Shown: positions 11,320-24,000 of the stretch, one piece after another
Position numbering within the stretch: position 1 is the first letter of the stretch
Layout of the letters: the number at the start of each line of letters is the position of its first letter
DNA from: Scleromitrula shiraiana
Taxonomy: Eukaryota > Ascomycota > Leotiomycetes > Helotiales > Sclerotiniaceae
Reading direction: 5' to 3'
DNA: 64,000 nt
Assembly (NCBI GenBank): GCA_028455995.1
Contig: JABELC010000003.1
Location: forward strand, 1,736,001 to 1,800,000
The notes under the pieces: model-generated
What the model saw: the letters and a program-made list of their open reading frames with translations, nothing else
Databases searched by the model: none
Told to the model about the DNA's origin: nothing
Translations under genes and position numbers: made by a program

Positions 11320-12356
11320 ATGTGGAATCGTATGTCAGATTACATGATTCAATAGATAGTTAACAATTCATCATGGGTTCATACTCCAAGCTGTTTCAAT
11401 CCCCTTCCGTGATACAGTAACTTGCATATACGTTGTTCCCGAATATAGATCTGACTGGGTCCAAGTCATTGAGAACACAATTTTGTATCATTCACTTGAG
11501 TTCTACCTGACAGCGGCTTGCCAGTGCTTGTTATTTTTTTCTGTCACCTAGCATCAAATTATTTCCAGTGATGATGAAAGGCAAAAATCAATTACTATAA
11601 CAACCATTTTGAGTAAATTCGACCTAATTGTCCTAAAATAGATTAAACCTCTTGTTACCAAGAAACCAGCAGAGAATAAAATTCTCAATTCATTAATATC
11701 ACATAGTAAACTGACTTTTTATAAACAATAATAAGTTGTAACCGAAGATAGGAGAGTTCTGAGTTCTAAAAGGGAAGTGGCTGGACACCTCATTATTATA
11801 CCAGCTCTTTAGCTGCATTCGTGGGTGTAAGCATGGCAGGAAATCGTAATGTTAGCAATGCATAAGGAAATCAAAACATATCCTGGATCTATTATTAGAG
11901 GTTGTTCAGCAGGGGCAGTCGTGATATCACTCGCTATTATACAATGATACATCAACTACGGATATTGTTTCACAACGAATCACCGATTATTTAGAGGTTG
12001 TTCAGCAGGGGCAGTCGTGATATCACTCGCTATTATACAATGATACATCAACTACGGATATTGTTTCACAACGAATCACCGATTATTTATCATGATAATC
12101 CGACTGAAACATATATCTAGTAAGCTTGTCATTGTGTACTAATACTGATAGTTGCTATTGTGTGAATCTTTATGCAACAATCATATCTAGCACCCAATAC
12201 AAACTCAACCAGAAGGTAAATCATCGTCGTTCATTCTCCCAACCATGTATCACAAACCATCTTTAGTTCAGCCAACGTCATTATCCCCTTTCCTTCCCTT
12301 CCCCGCACACTTCTCTTCCTACCAAATTCCACTCCAGTGACTCAACACACCAAAAT
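11320..12356. other. Intergenic region containing a 96-bp tandem duplication
   Basis: No coding frame supported. The only structure I see is the perfect duplication at 11895-12089, listed separately. Confidence 0.4.
11895..12089. repeat. Perfect 96-bp tandem duplication
   Basis: Two adjacent copies of a 96-bp unit, the second beginning at 11993 (AGAGGTTGTTCAGCAGGGGC), identical over the whole length plus a few bases of overhang. Each unit contains the palindrome GTGATATCAC. Perfect identity implies a recent event or an assembly artefact. Confidence 0.95.
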
Positions 12357-12605
12357 CTACAACAATGCCAATTTTCCAACCATCTCCAATCCTTGCTCTC
12401 CCTCTCCCTCTCGCTCGATAACCTCCTTCTTGCCCTCATCCCTCGTCTCCATACTCGCAAAGTCCCTCGCCGACATCCTTCTCAATTTGACCTTATTAGT
12501 AGTCGTGGTCCCATCGCATGTGACGCAGGCTCCTCCTTTATTCGCCACGATAAGTGGGAGGAAGAATGAGAGGGCCAACAGAAGAACGACAGTTGGGTGG
12601 TGCAT
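12357..12605 (-). CDS. Small secreted protein candidate
   Basis: 82-codon frame. The N-terminus MHHPTVVLLLALSFFLPLIVA is a textbook signal peptide, probably cleaved near Ala21. The short mature part has two Cys (ACVTCDG) and a charged, Glu/Lys/Arg-rich tail. A pyrimidine-rich stretch lies downstream. No homologous family is recognised. Small, cysteine-containing secreted proteins are a common class in plant-associated fungi, but calling it an effector would be speculation. A spliced, slightly longer form is possible. Confidence 0.5.
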   Translation of the reverse strand: MHHPTVVLLLALSFFLPLIVANKGGACVTCDGTTTTNKVKLRRMSARDFASMETRDEGKKEVIEREGEGEQGLEMVGKLALL

Positions 12606-14134
12606 GGTTAGTTGCTTTTTGTTGCTTTGGTTTTGTGAGGTAGGTGTTAAGCGGGGTGGTGTTGAGGGGGTAATGGTTTAATTGGTTAAGTTGAGTTTGA
12701 TGGAGAATATGGATCGATTAATGGGTTTTGTCGAGCGTAGATGTGAGGATGGGAAAGCGTTGGTTGTTTGTAGCCGAGATGGAGAGTATGTGTTGAATTG
12801 TCTTGTGTTTTCTTGAGAGATGAATACACCAGATATTTTGATTGTGTGATATATTATTTGTTTCTCTGGGTGGGAAAAGCAAGTGTCTTTATAAGTTATG
12901 GGTAAGGTTTCCGGCTCAAGTTAGAACCGATTTGTCTTTTGTTTACATGTACAATCGTATGTTCTTTTATAGCAAAGAAGTGAATTTCGAGTTAAATAAG
13001 ATTACCTACGTAATTTAAGCCGGCCAACTTGTTTGCACCTGACACTTCCGGTAGATCTTCCTGATGCCAACTATTAGATGACTGTTGAATATAGTCTTGC
13101 ATTATATAGATAGTGAAGAAGAAGGGGACGATAACCCGACTATAGGATACAGAGAAGGGGCTTGGCATAATTCAATAAGACTGTGTGATCTTGATCATTT
13201 ACCAATATACATCTCTATCGGCCCTTTCAGAGATTGTCAGAGCTGACAGATTCATAAAGTTGACTCTGAGTTATCTGACAGTGAATGTATTGAAGTCAGA
13301 AATATTTCTAGCCAATTTGACATTCATTGATACTTACATTATTTGTTGCTGATTCGAGTTCTTTTTTGAAGTAATTTCCCGAAAACCGAGCTCTTCAAGA
13401 CTTTGAGAATTGAGACGACAACTTGGAGTAGTTTGTTTAAAACAGGATTGTTAAATGATTGTAATCAGTACATTGGCTATGCCAATTGGAAGCTACTCAT
13501 TTGGAAGAGAATCATTCACTACTTGAGGACCACCTACCTAGGTATCTATGTAGTATATATAGATTGAACTGATAATTAGATAATTTGAGTTATCATTTCA
13601 AGTATTCACTCGAATGATGTATGCAAATATAATATTGATATTGTGTGGCCATATTTTTAGATGATCCAATTTCTTATTCCACAGCCTCATCATTCATTCT
13701 TCTAGCACTTCCTCCAAAGTTCAAACTCACCGGTATTCCTCTCTGCTCCTCTTCCCTGCCTCAATTGAAATTCTCAAATCTACTCCAAATCCAATATGAC
13801 CACCTAAGTAACACTATTCGTTCTCCTCTTTTAGTAGTAGGCGCTGCCTTCTTTATACGAACTATACAAAGATTGACATGTGTGAGAGAACCTGGAACAG
13901 AAAAATTGGAGCAATTTAATCAACTCACTTGAGCTTCGTGCGCGGAATCGTTCAAGTATGAAATCATGATATTCATCTCCAGGTGGTAGTACACCAATTC
14001 AGGGTATCTCGGCTCTAATTATTACAAATATATGCATCGAAAAATAATCCACTTCGCCCACAAGAAAGTATTAGTCCATCAAAGACTAGATCTTCTATCC
14101 ATCCAATTGCTCTAAGCCGATGATCTCCCATTAT
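12606..14134. other. Intergenic region, nothing recognised
   Basis: About 1.5 kb. A 95-codon frame at 13645-13932 begins at GTG, not ATG, and has no family features, so I leave it out. The left end should be the promoter of the small secreted protein gene. Confidence 0.4.
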
Positions 14135-15027
14135 CTATAACCAAGCCCAACTCCCCACCACTCTCCCTTCCGCCTCCGTCGCCAGCTTATCAAAAACGCT
14201 CAGACTCAAATCCAAATCACTCGCTTTACACCCCACACATCTATCCACAACCTCTACATCCACAGTATTATTACCACTTCCATTTTCCTTGTATCTTGTG
14301 ACACGAATTTTCCTTCCACATAAAGGATTAGCGTTGGGGTTTGATCCGGTAGAGGCAGCGTCGAATATTATGTGCGATACGGCGCAGATGGAATCGCTAG
14401 ATGAGGAGGTAATTCCACAGGCACCGAGGGCGGGCGCATAGTATGTTAGGTCGCCGGTGAAGATACCGGCGTTAGAGGGTAGAGGGAGGAATTTGGAACT
14501 TGAAGAAGATTAGTATAGATAAGGATGCGTTTGTCAATAGATTGAAATGAAGCATAAGTGGTTTGAGCGGCGAATTATATGACACAATTTTGAACTGTAT
14601 ACTGTAAAAAATACGAATGAAATCAAGAATTGTTTAATATCAAATAGATTATTATATATACATACGACGAATGTTTCATTCCAAGACCAATACCTAATCC
14701 GAGGATTAACGCAAGTAACAATATGATTGCGCCTCCCACAATACACAAGAAAACCTTCCTACTTTTTCCAAAATATTCACGATCTTTAGGGAAAACAGTA
14801 TTGAATCGTTGAATGAGGGTCGGTTCTGCGGTTGTAAGAGTATTTGATGAACCTGTTGAAGAGGCTTCTTTGGTTGTATCGTTGATAGGAAATGTAGATG
14901 GTTGAGATTGGGAGTTTGATTGAGGTTGGGTAGGTTTTGGAAAGAGATTGTTGATATGTTTATTGAAGAATGATTGTTTCGGTGCTGGGGTTTCCCATTC
15001 GGGGAGTTCATGAGTTGTATTTGCCAT
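14135..15027 (-). CDS. Membrane-anchored expansin-like (RlpA/barwin double-psi beta-barrel) protein
   Basis: Two exons, 15027-14666 and 14498-14135, 241 aa; intron 14665-14499 (donor GTATGT, acceptor TTCAAG) joins Ser121 in frame. Residues 1-90 are polar, Ser/Thr/Gln/Pro-rich and probably cytosolic. Residues ~92-115 form one strong membrane span (FLCIVGGAIILLLALILGLG). Residues ~135-241 are a double-psi beta-barrel: GDLTYYAPALGACG, HIIFDA, NPLCGRKIRV, VDVEVVDRCVGC and DLDLSLSVFDKLA, ending GRVVGSWAWL, the standard order for fungal expansin-like/RlpA-like proteins. The Asp206 and Cys148/181/208/211 positions fit the family. With no cleavable signal, a type II membrane topology placing the barrel at the wall or lumen side is inferred. 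It is divergent from the gene at 15679, sharing a 651-bp upstream region. Confidence 0.88.
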
Positions 15028-15678
15028 CCTTGATGTCGTTGGCGTTGTGTTGTTTATGGACGCAATTATTGATTGTAATTGTTATATAGACGATGAGATG
15101 CGCATTATAGGATTAAGTTTCGTACTCATATATGGCTTAATTGATTGAATTGATTGAACTAGCTATTCAATTGAATAAAAAAGTATATCCTCATGAAAGA
15201 ATTAAAATAATTAAAATAATTGAAGAAGAGTGAGTTGAAGTGGGATGGATGAGTTGAGACAATCTAAGCTTTGAGATTCAAGGAGATTAGAAAAAAACTT
15301 GGTACAGTAACCATGTAAAATTGGGGAAATTAACTTTCAATTCAGGGGTTCACCACTCCACAAACACTTGGCTTTTAAGGTTCAGACGATAATTCCCTAT
15401 TCTCTATTCTCTATCGTGTCTGTATATATCTATTCCCTTATCGCCGCCCGCAGCCCAGCCACACTACATATCGGACCAACCAACCATCTGTAACATCATC
15501 TAATCAATCATTCACAGCTAATCGATATCGAGCATTTCCAACTTACATCATGTCGTGTACCAATAATCTGTACTGTACCTCTATGAATATAATTGTAGGC
15601 CTCAGCTACAACACCACAATACACAACACCAAACACGAATCCCCATATTCATGAACTCAAACACCACGAACAACAACT
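15028..15678. promoter_or_regulatory. Shared upstream region of a divergent gene pair
   Basis: 651 bp between the two divergent start codons at 15027 (-) and 15679 (+). It contains pyrimidine-rich blocks (around 15395-15440) and CCAAT-like patches but no motif I can assign. The right 70 bp are CA-rich, a common fungal 5' leader composition. Confidence 0.4.
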
Positions 15679-16272
15679 ATGGCAGACGACCCCTCATCCC
15701 TTCTCCAAAAAGCCATCTCCGAGTCTCAAAAACTAAGCCTCTACATAAACAACAATGCTCCATCTGTATACAACTCAGGTAAACAAGCTATTCTCACCAG
15801 TCTCTCAAAGATCCGGCCCAGAATCAACGATGCTATCGAGAAAACTCCCATTATATTAGCAGCCGTGAAAGAGGTTGCAGGGAATATATACGAGCATGCA
15901 CCGATCCTTCTACGCGATGGGAGAACTCTTGGGATCAAACTTTGGCGTGATCCCAAACCAGCTGTGAAATCGTCACTTGATATACTTGGACAAAGAATGA
16001 GAGAGCACCCGTTTATTGCGGTTTGGTTGGTCATGGCGTTATTATATGGGCCATTTTGGCCACTTAGGATTCTGGGGAGAATTCTGGGGTTTCGTAAAAA
16101 GGGTGTAGAAAAAGGTACGTTCAATTGAGGACTATATTTAACTGATGGAATCCAGTTGACATGTGATATCTTAGGTTCGAGGGCATCTGCTCATCAAGCT
16201 CGGGTCGGAAATGTACAATCTGGATCGTTATTTTCGACTTTTCAATCACTTGGGAATAGGTCCGGGCTGTGA
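15679..16272 (+). CDS. One-TM protein of unknown function
   Basis: Exons 15679-16114 and 16175-16272 give 177 aa. The donor GTACGT and acceptor CTTAG convert a short ORF end into GSRASAHQARVGNVQSG...GL, which reads as natural low-complexity coding sequence. Residues 1-105 are amphipathic and helical in feel (SLLQKAISESQKLSLYI..., DAIEKTPIILAAVKEVAGNI), with an RDGRTLGIKLWRDPKP motif near 79-94. Residues ~111-129 are hydrophobic (PFIAVWLVMALLYGPFWPL), then basic. The tail is Ser/Gly/Gln-rich. The topology suggests an organelle or ER membrane protein with a long N-terminal helix region. I do not recognise the family. It is the last gene before the transposon nest. Confidence 0.72.
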
Positions 16273-16672
16273 TGATTGGCTAAAAGAGTGCATCGAGACT
16301 TTTTAACACCAACGGCATTTCATATTCAGTCTCGAGATCAACCTAGTCTCGGTACCGCAATCCTAGTGTTTTCATATTGAGGTTATCAACAGGAAGAAGG
16401 AAACTGATATGTCGAATGATGCACGTTAGGGATCGGATGTTATTGGGGGGGAGGGGGTTGTTGAAGAATTACTGGCTCCACTCCAGCTGTTGGCATATCT
16501 TTCTGCCCTACGGTATCACTTATTCAGGGAGCGAACCTGAATAGAATTCAATGACTTCCTTGAATGAACTTTAGGAAATCGGCCATTTTAGTGCTTGGGT
16601 ATACTAAAACTTTAAATATTGATATATTAAATTTGTAATTAATTAAAAGTTGAATTTTATATAGTATAAATT

Positions 16673-16836
16673 TATGGTTTTACTGTGGTAAGTCGTACGA
16701 TTTATAGTACTGTGGTTTTGTGTGGTATATTCTTATTATTGATTGATCTATTTATGGTATAGATTGTCAAATCGTATATATGTATGATTGTGGTCATGTG
16801 CTTATTATATGCTATTTTATGATCTATATCTTAATA
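16673..16836 (-). repeat. A1 3' LTR (164 bp)
   Basis: Reverse complement begins TATTAAGATATAGATCAT (from TGTTGGG...) and ends AAAACCATA. Flanked on the left by the target duplication AAATT. Same length as the LTR at 42274-42437. Confidence 0.85.
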
Positions 16837-19800
16837 TTGGCATTATTTGAAAAGAAAAGAAAGTTAAGCTAAACTTATTATACATCATAATATTATCTTT
16901 TTTTATCTTTTTATAAAATAGATCAAAAATTTAAAATACATATAAATAATATAATAAAAAAAAATGTTTAAAAAAATATATATAAAATTATAATCATTAT
17001 TATTTTGATAAACATTATTTTTAAAAAAATTATTTTTAAATCAGAATAATAATATCCTAATAATTTTTATAAATATTATTTATACACGTTATTATTCTCT
17101 ATATCTCTTCTATATTAATTCCTTATGCCTTTATATCTTCTATATTAATTCTTTATACTATTATATCTTTTCTATCATATTCTTTTTATCATAATATATT
17201 AATATACTATATAAACTAATCTATAATAAATGCTAATTTAAATAATCATAATTTACTTTATTAAATAAATAAAATAATTTATTTATATTCAATCTATTTT
17301 TTTATATTAATTTTAATTTTATTAATATCGATAAAGTTTTTAAAAATGATATAAAACTTTGATTTTATTATTATATTAATAAGGTTTATATTATCAATGA
17401 TCTATTTAATCTTTATAATTTCTTTATATTTATATAATTAAAAAATAAAAACTAAATTAATTATTAAATATTTTTTTTAAAAAATCTTAAATTTAATTAA
17501 ACATTTATAAAAAGATTTTAAATTAATATAAATTATAAAAAATATAATATCAATTATAATCTTTTTATTAATTAATCGATTTATAATTTTATCAATATTA
17601 AACTTAATTATAATAATAATATTGAATCTATATTCTATTCTATATAATTCTAAAATAAAAACACTTTATATAATTTATTTATATTTAATAAAAAACTAAT
17701 AAATAATATTTATATTATTATTTTTATTAATAAATATTATAATAAAACTGATTTAGAAAAAAAAATGAATATTATTTATAAAATTTGTATTAATAAAATA
17801 AATTATTTATAATAATTTTATTTTAAAAAAAACAAATATAAAACTATAATTAAAATTATTAATTTACTATTCAATATATTTATTAAAAATATTTATATCG
17901 TTTTTAAATAAATTGATAATTTAAATTATATATAATAAATTGAATAATATTTTTAATTAATAAATACTTATAATATATATATTATAAACTTGTTAAATGA
18001 TATATTATTTTTTTAAAAAAATATTCTTTTTGATTTTTATATATAATTTAAAATCGATAAAGAAATAATTTATAAAATAAAGTTTATTATATTATTATTT
18101 TTAAATAAATATAATTATATTATTTTTATCAATATAAATTAAAACATTATTAAATTTAAAAAAAATATCAATTATCAATTATTTTTATATTTTTAAAAAA
18201 TAATCTTTTTTTTTGATTTGAATTTTTTTTTTATTTATAAATTTTTTATTAATAAAAATAAAAATATTATTAATTTATAATTTAATTATATTTAATTTTT
18301 TATCTTTATTAATATAAAATAAATAATTATTAAATAAGAAAAGAATCATTTTAAAAACTTTTATATAATAATTATAATATATAAAATATACAAATCAAAA
18401 ATATTTTTAATTAAATATATATTTATAATATATTATAAAAATATAATTAAATATATTAATATATATTTTATAAAACTATAAAACAAAATATAATTTTATA
18501 ACTAATTTATTAAATAATAAAAAATTCTATTAAAACTATTTTTTTATCTTTATTATTATAACCTTAAATTATTAATCTAAATTTTTTAAATACTTTTAAT
18601 ATATCTTTATTTTTAATAAAATTAACGAATTTATTGCGGAAAATTCGAGTGTCTTTTAATATATCGTTTTCTTTAATAATTTTAAATATATCTTTTTTTA
18701 ATAAATCGTTTATTTTTTTTTATAAAATAAACAAAATTGATTTATAATTAATAAAAAATCTATAATAATATATATATTAAAAATATCTTTAATAATATAA
18801 TCATTATTATTATTATTATTAAAACATATTTGATTATATTCTAAAATTTATTTTTAATAAAAAATTTCGATTATTAATTTTAAATATAAAATTAAAATAA
18901 AAACTAAATTAAAAATAGACTTTTTGTTTAATATATAAATGCTTTTTTTTAATTAAAATGTTTTTAAATTGTTAAAATCTTTATTATTAATTAAATTTAG
19001 AGTGAAATTTTCTATTAATAAAGAATCAATTATATTATTAAATAATTTATTAAATATTTTAAGCTTTTTTTTATATAATTTTATTAAAATATTTTTGAAT
19101 TCTTTATTAAAATTATTTATTTTAACTATATATATTTGATTTTTTATTTTGATAAATTTATATAATCTATTCTAAATGTCTTTTTTTTAATAAATAGAAA
19201 TTAAGAATTTAAATTCAAGATTATATAAATAAAGTATAAATAATCTATTATATTAATATAAAATATTTATCATTATTTATTTAATATATTTTTTTTATAT
19301 ATTATCTATTGTTTTATTGATTATAACAATATATTATAAAATGAATAAAATAAAAAAATCGAAAAATATCAAATAAAAAAATATACTGAATATTAAAAAG
19401 ATAGAGATAAAACTATTTAAATTAATAATATCATTAATAATTTTAACAATTATTTATAATTTTATATTTTTATTGATTTTTTTAATACTTTTAAATTCTT
19501 TAATAATAATTATATATATTTATCAAATTATTTTATAATAATATTCAATTATTTTAATAAAATAATAAACTTTAATAAATATATATTTAATTTTAATTAT
19601 AATTATATAAACATTATTAATAAAATCTTTTTTTATAAAATAAATTCTTTAATCATAAATAATTAATTTAAAAAAGCTATTATAAATATTAATTTATATA
19701 AAACAAAATATATTCTATACTATTATTATTAATAAATCTTTAATAAAGCATACAATATTAAACTAAATTACTTCATTAATAATATAAAAAACAAGATTAT

Positions 19801-20923
19801 TATTAATATACATTATATTAATTATAATAATAAAATTAAATTCGATATCATTATAAAGTTTAAACTTAAATTTTTTAGGCTTATCAATATAAAACTAACA
19901 TTTTTTATAATATTTTATAAATTGTTTTAATTACTTATAATTAAATTCATCTCTATAATTAGTACAATTAAATAAATTATATAGTTTCTTAATAAAGAAA
20001 TATGTTATTCATTTATAAATGCAGTATAATTTAATTTCAAATAAGTAGCATTTTGTATCTATATTTAATGATTTTATAATAAATTACTAGAATTCTTAAA
20101 AAAAGATTAATTAATTAATAAATGTATATTTATAATATTTAATGGTTTTCTATATTTTATTATTGATATATTAAAATTCATTTTTAATATTATTAAATAA
20201 GATTTAAATATAGTCTATATTTATAAAATTTAATAAAAATAAAATATTGACATTAATAATATGAATATTAATTATATTGATTAAGCTAATAATTAAAATA
20301 ATTTTAATAAAGAGGATATTATTAAAACTAAACCTAAAATTTATAATTAAATTTAAAATCTTTATATTAATTCAAATAAATTTTTATAATACTAAAAATT
20401 ATTTATAATTAATAATTAATCGCTTTATAATGCTAAAATCAATTATTATACTAATAAACTTGTATTCACTATAGTGTTTAATCTATAAATAGATCATAAG
20501 TTTTTGATCAATTTCGCTAGTATAAAGATATAAAGTAATTAAATTATTAAATTTTATAATAATATTATTATAATTATTATTTATAATAATATAAAAATTA
20601 TATAAAATAATAAATGCTTCAATATTACTATTATTATCATTATTATCAAAATATAATTCTAATTAAAATGCTTTGATTTTTTCAATCATATAAATAAAAT
20701 CATCATTATTATTATATTTATTTTAAATATATTGATTATAGTTTTTGTTAAAATCTTATATACTATTAAAGTTGAATCTTGATTTTATTTTTTAATTAAA
20801 TTTTTTTTATTATGGTTTATTTTTTAAAGATATATTTAATTGATTAATATTTTTTTTTTATAAATATAGTATATTTTTTGTTTTTGATTATAATAATTAT
20901 TATTAAATTGGGGAATTTGATTA

Positions 20924-21083
20924 TATTAGGATATAGATCATAAGGTAACATATAATAAGCATATGATTATAATTATATATATATATAACTTAAAAATTTG
21001 TATTATAAATAAATCAATAATAAGAATATATTATATAAACTATAATATCAAAAATCATATAATTTAATTAAAATAAAACTATA
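20924..21083 (+). repeat. B 5' LTR (160 bp)
   Basis: Begins TATTAGGATATAGATCATAA and ends AAAACTATA, the RIP-altered form of TGTTGGG...AAAACCACA. Preceded by the target duplication GATTA. Confidence 0.88.
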
Positions 21084-24000
21084 TTAATTAATATTATATA
21101 GATTAAATATTATAAATATTAAAACGATATTATAATAATAAAAATACTTTTCAAAAAATTAGAATTAAACTTAAAATATCAATAAAATATCTTAATCAAA
21201 AACAATATATAATATTAAAATAAAATATATAAACATTAAAATGATATTATAAGCTTTTATATTTATTATACATGTTTTCAATTTAGCTTTTTTAATTTAA
21301 TCTTTCAAAACCTTAAAAACCTCAATTTTTTAATTTCTATTTTTTTAAGACATTTTCCAATAACTTCTATAATATCTTTAAAACCTTAATAATAACGAAA
21401 TCTTTTTTATCACTCTTTTCATTACTCCTTTTACCACTTCTTTTTTACTTTTTTTTTTATCTTTTTTTATATATTCATTATTTTTAAATTTATAAAGATT
21501 ATATTAAAAACTTTGATTTTTATTTAAAAATACTATTGTTTTTAAATTAATAAGATTTATAAAAATTTAGAAATATCCTTTAAAAATAAACAAACTTTTA
21601 TTACTTTATAATAATTCATTTTTTCATTTTTTTTTTTTTTTTCTTTAACTCTTTTTTTTATATAACAATAAAGAACTTGTTTTTCCTATTAAAATACAAT
21701 ATTCTTTTTTAATTATTTATATAAATATCTTTATTTAATTCCTTTTTTTAAATCAATATAATAAGAAAAAATCTTTTTTCTTTAAATTATCCTTTTTTAA
21801 ATTAAAACTTTGAAAAATATAATAAGTTTTATAAATTATTTAAAAATAGATTTAATCTTAAAAACAACTTTAATAATAAAATTTTTTTATTATATATTTA
21901 ATTCAAAATTTTAAAATATATTTATTATTATATTTTTAATAATGATATTTTATAAATATTCAAAAACAATTTTATAAATTAAACTTTAAAATATTTTATT
22001 ATAATTTAAAAAAAAACTTTTTTATTTTATAATTTTTTAAGCAATTTCTATAAAAGCTCAATATTAATATTTTTATTGATTTTGATATTAATATTAATTT
22101 AATTTTTATATTTGTTTTTGAAGCTTTATTTAAATAGACTTTAAAAACAATAAAAATAATAATTTATAATATATAATTTAATATATAATTAAATATTTTT
22201 ATTATAATAATTAAAAAACTTAATAATCTAAAAAAAAAGATAAAAAAAACCTTATTATCGATTTTATTAAAAACTATAAATAAAAAAAAATAAAATTAAA
22301 AATAAGGACAAAAAAAATAAAAAAGATAAATAAAAAAAATAAACAATATTCAAAAAACTATTTAATTTTAAAAACCCTAATCTTGAATTAATATTTATTT
22401 AAAAAAACGGCAATAATAATGATTTCGATTTTGACTCTAATTCTAATTTTAATTTTGATCTTAAGAATGATTTTTTTAATTATTTAGATTTTGAAAACTT
22501 TAAAATTAATTTCATTTTATTTAATATTAATAAATAATTTAAAAACTTTATAAAATATTATATATCAAATAATAATAAATATAATGATTAAATAAATAAT
22601 ATCAAATATAAATTAATTATTTATAAAAATAATTATAAATAAATTAATTTATTTAAATAATATTAATATTTTGGTATTTTATTTATATTATATAAAAATA
22701 TTTAAAAATATTTAAAAATATTATTATAATATTATTAAATATGAAAATTTAAAGATTAATTAGAAGATAATTATCAAAAGATTTTAAAAAGTATTTAAAA
22801 GCGAAAAATGAAAATATAATATATATAATAATTAATTTAAAATTATTTTTTATATTATTATTATAAATAATTTATTAAAATTAATCAAATAATTATATGA
22901 AATTTTATTTAATAAAATATATATTATAAAGTTTAAATTATTATCAAAAATATATAATAACTTTATTTATATAATAAAAATATTTTTTATAATTTATTAA
23001 AATTATTTTATATATTTTTAAAGATATTTGGATTTATTTAAAATATTTATTATTATAATTATAAAGATTTATATATTTATTATAATATAAAAAAATATAA
23101 AAAATAAGTTTAAAAATAAATTGTTTTTTTAAAAAAAAGAAATAATAATATAATTAAATAAAATTTCAATAATCAACAATTTCAAGAAAGCAATCGAAAT
23201 AATAATAATTTACGATTTCAAAATAAAAACATATATTTCAATAATCGAGTTTTTTAATTTAATAATAATTATTGTAATCAAAAACAAAAAATATGCTATA
23301 TTTATAAAAAGGAAAAATGTTGATTAATTAAATATATTTTTAAAAAGCGAATTATAATAAAGAAAAAATTCAATTCAAAAATAAAATCAAGATTTGACTT
23401 GAATAATATATAAAGTTTTAATAAGAATTATAATTAATATATTTAAAATAAATATAACAATAACAATAATTTTATTTATATAATTAAATAAATCAAAGCA
23501 TTTTAATTAGAATTATATTTTAATAATAATAATAATAATAATAACATTAAAATATTTATTATTTTATATAGTTTTTATATTATTATAAATGATAATTATA
23601 ATAATATTATTATAGAACTCAATAATTTAATTATTTTATATATTCATATTAACAAAACTAATTAAAAATTCGAGATTTATTTATAAATTGAATATTATAA
23701 TAAATATAAATTTATTAATATAATAATTGATTTTAACATTATAAAATAATTAATTATCGATTACAAACAATTTTTAATATTATAAAAACTTATTTAAATT
23801 AATATAAAAACTTTAAATTCAATTATAAATTTTAAATTCGACTTTAATAATATTTTTTTTATTAGAATTATTTTAATTACTAGTTTAATTAGCATAATTA
23901 ATATTTATATTATTAATATCAATATTCTATTTTTATTAAATCTTACAAATATAGATTATACTCAAATCTTATTTAATAATATTAAAAATAAACTTTAATA

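Noticed and set aside
13645..13932. 95-codon open frame on the plus strand
   Set aside because: Begins at GTG, no family features and no supporting splice signals.
16840..16870. Polypurine tract beside the A1 LTR (GAAAAGAAAAGAAAG)
   Set aside because: It is purine-rich on the plus strand whereas A1 is on the minus strand, so it is on the wrong strand for a plus-strand primer; its role is unexplained.
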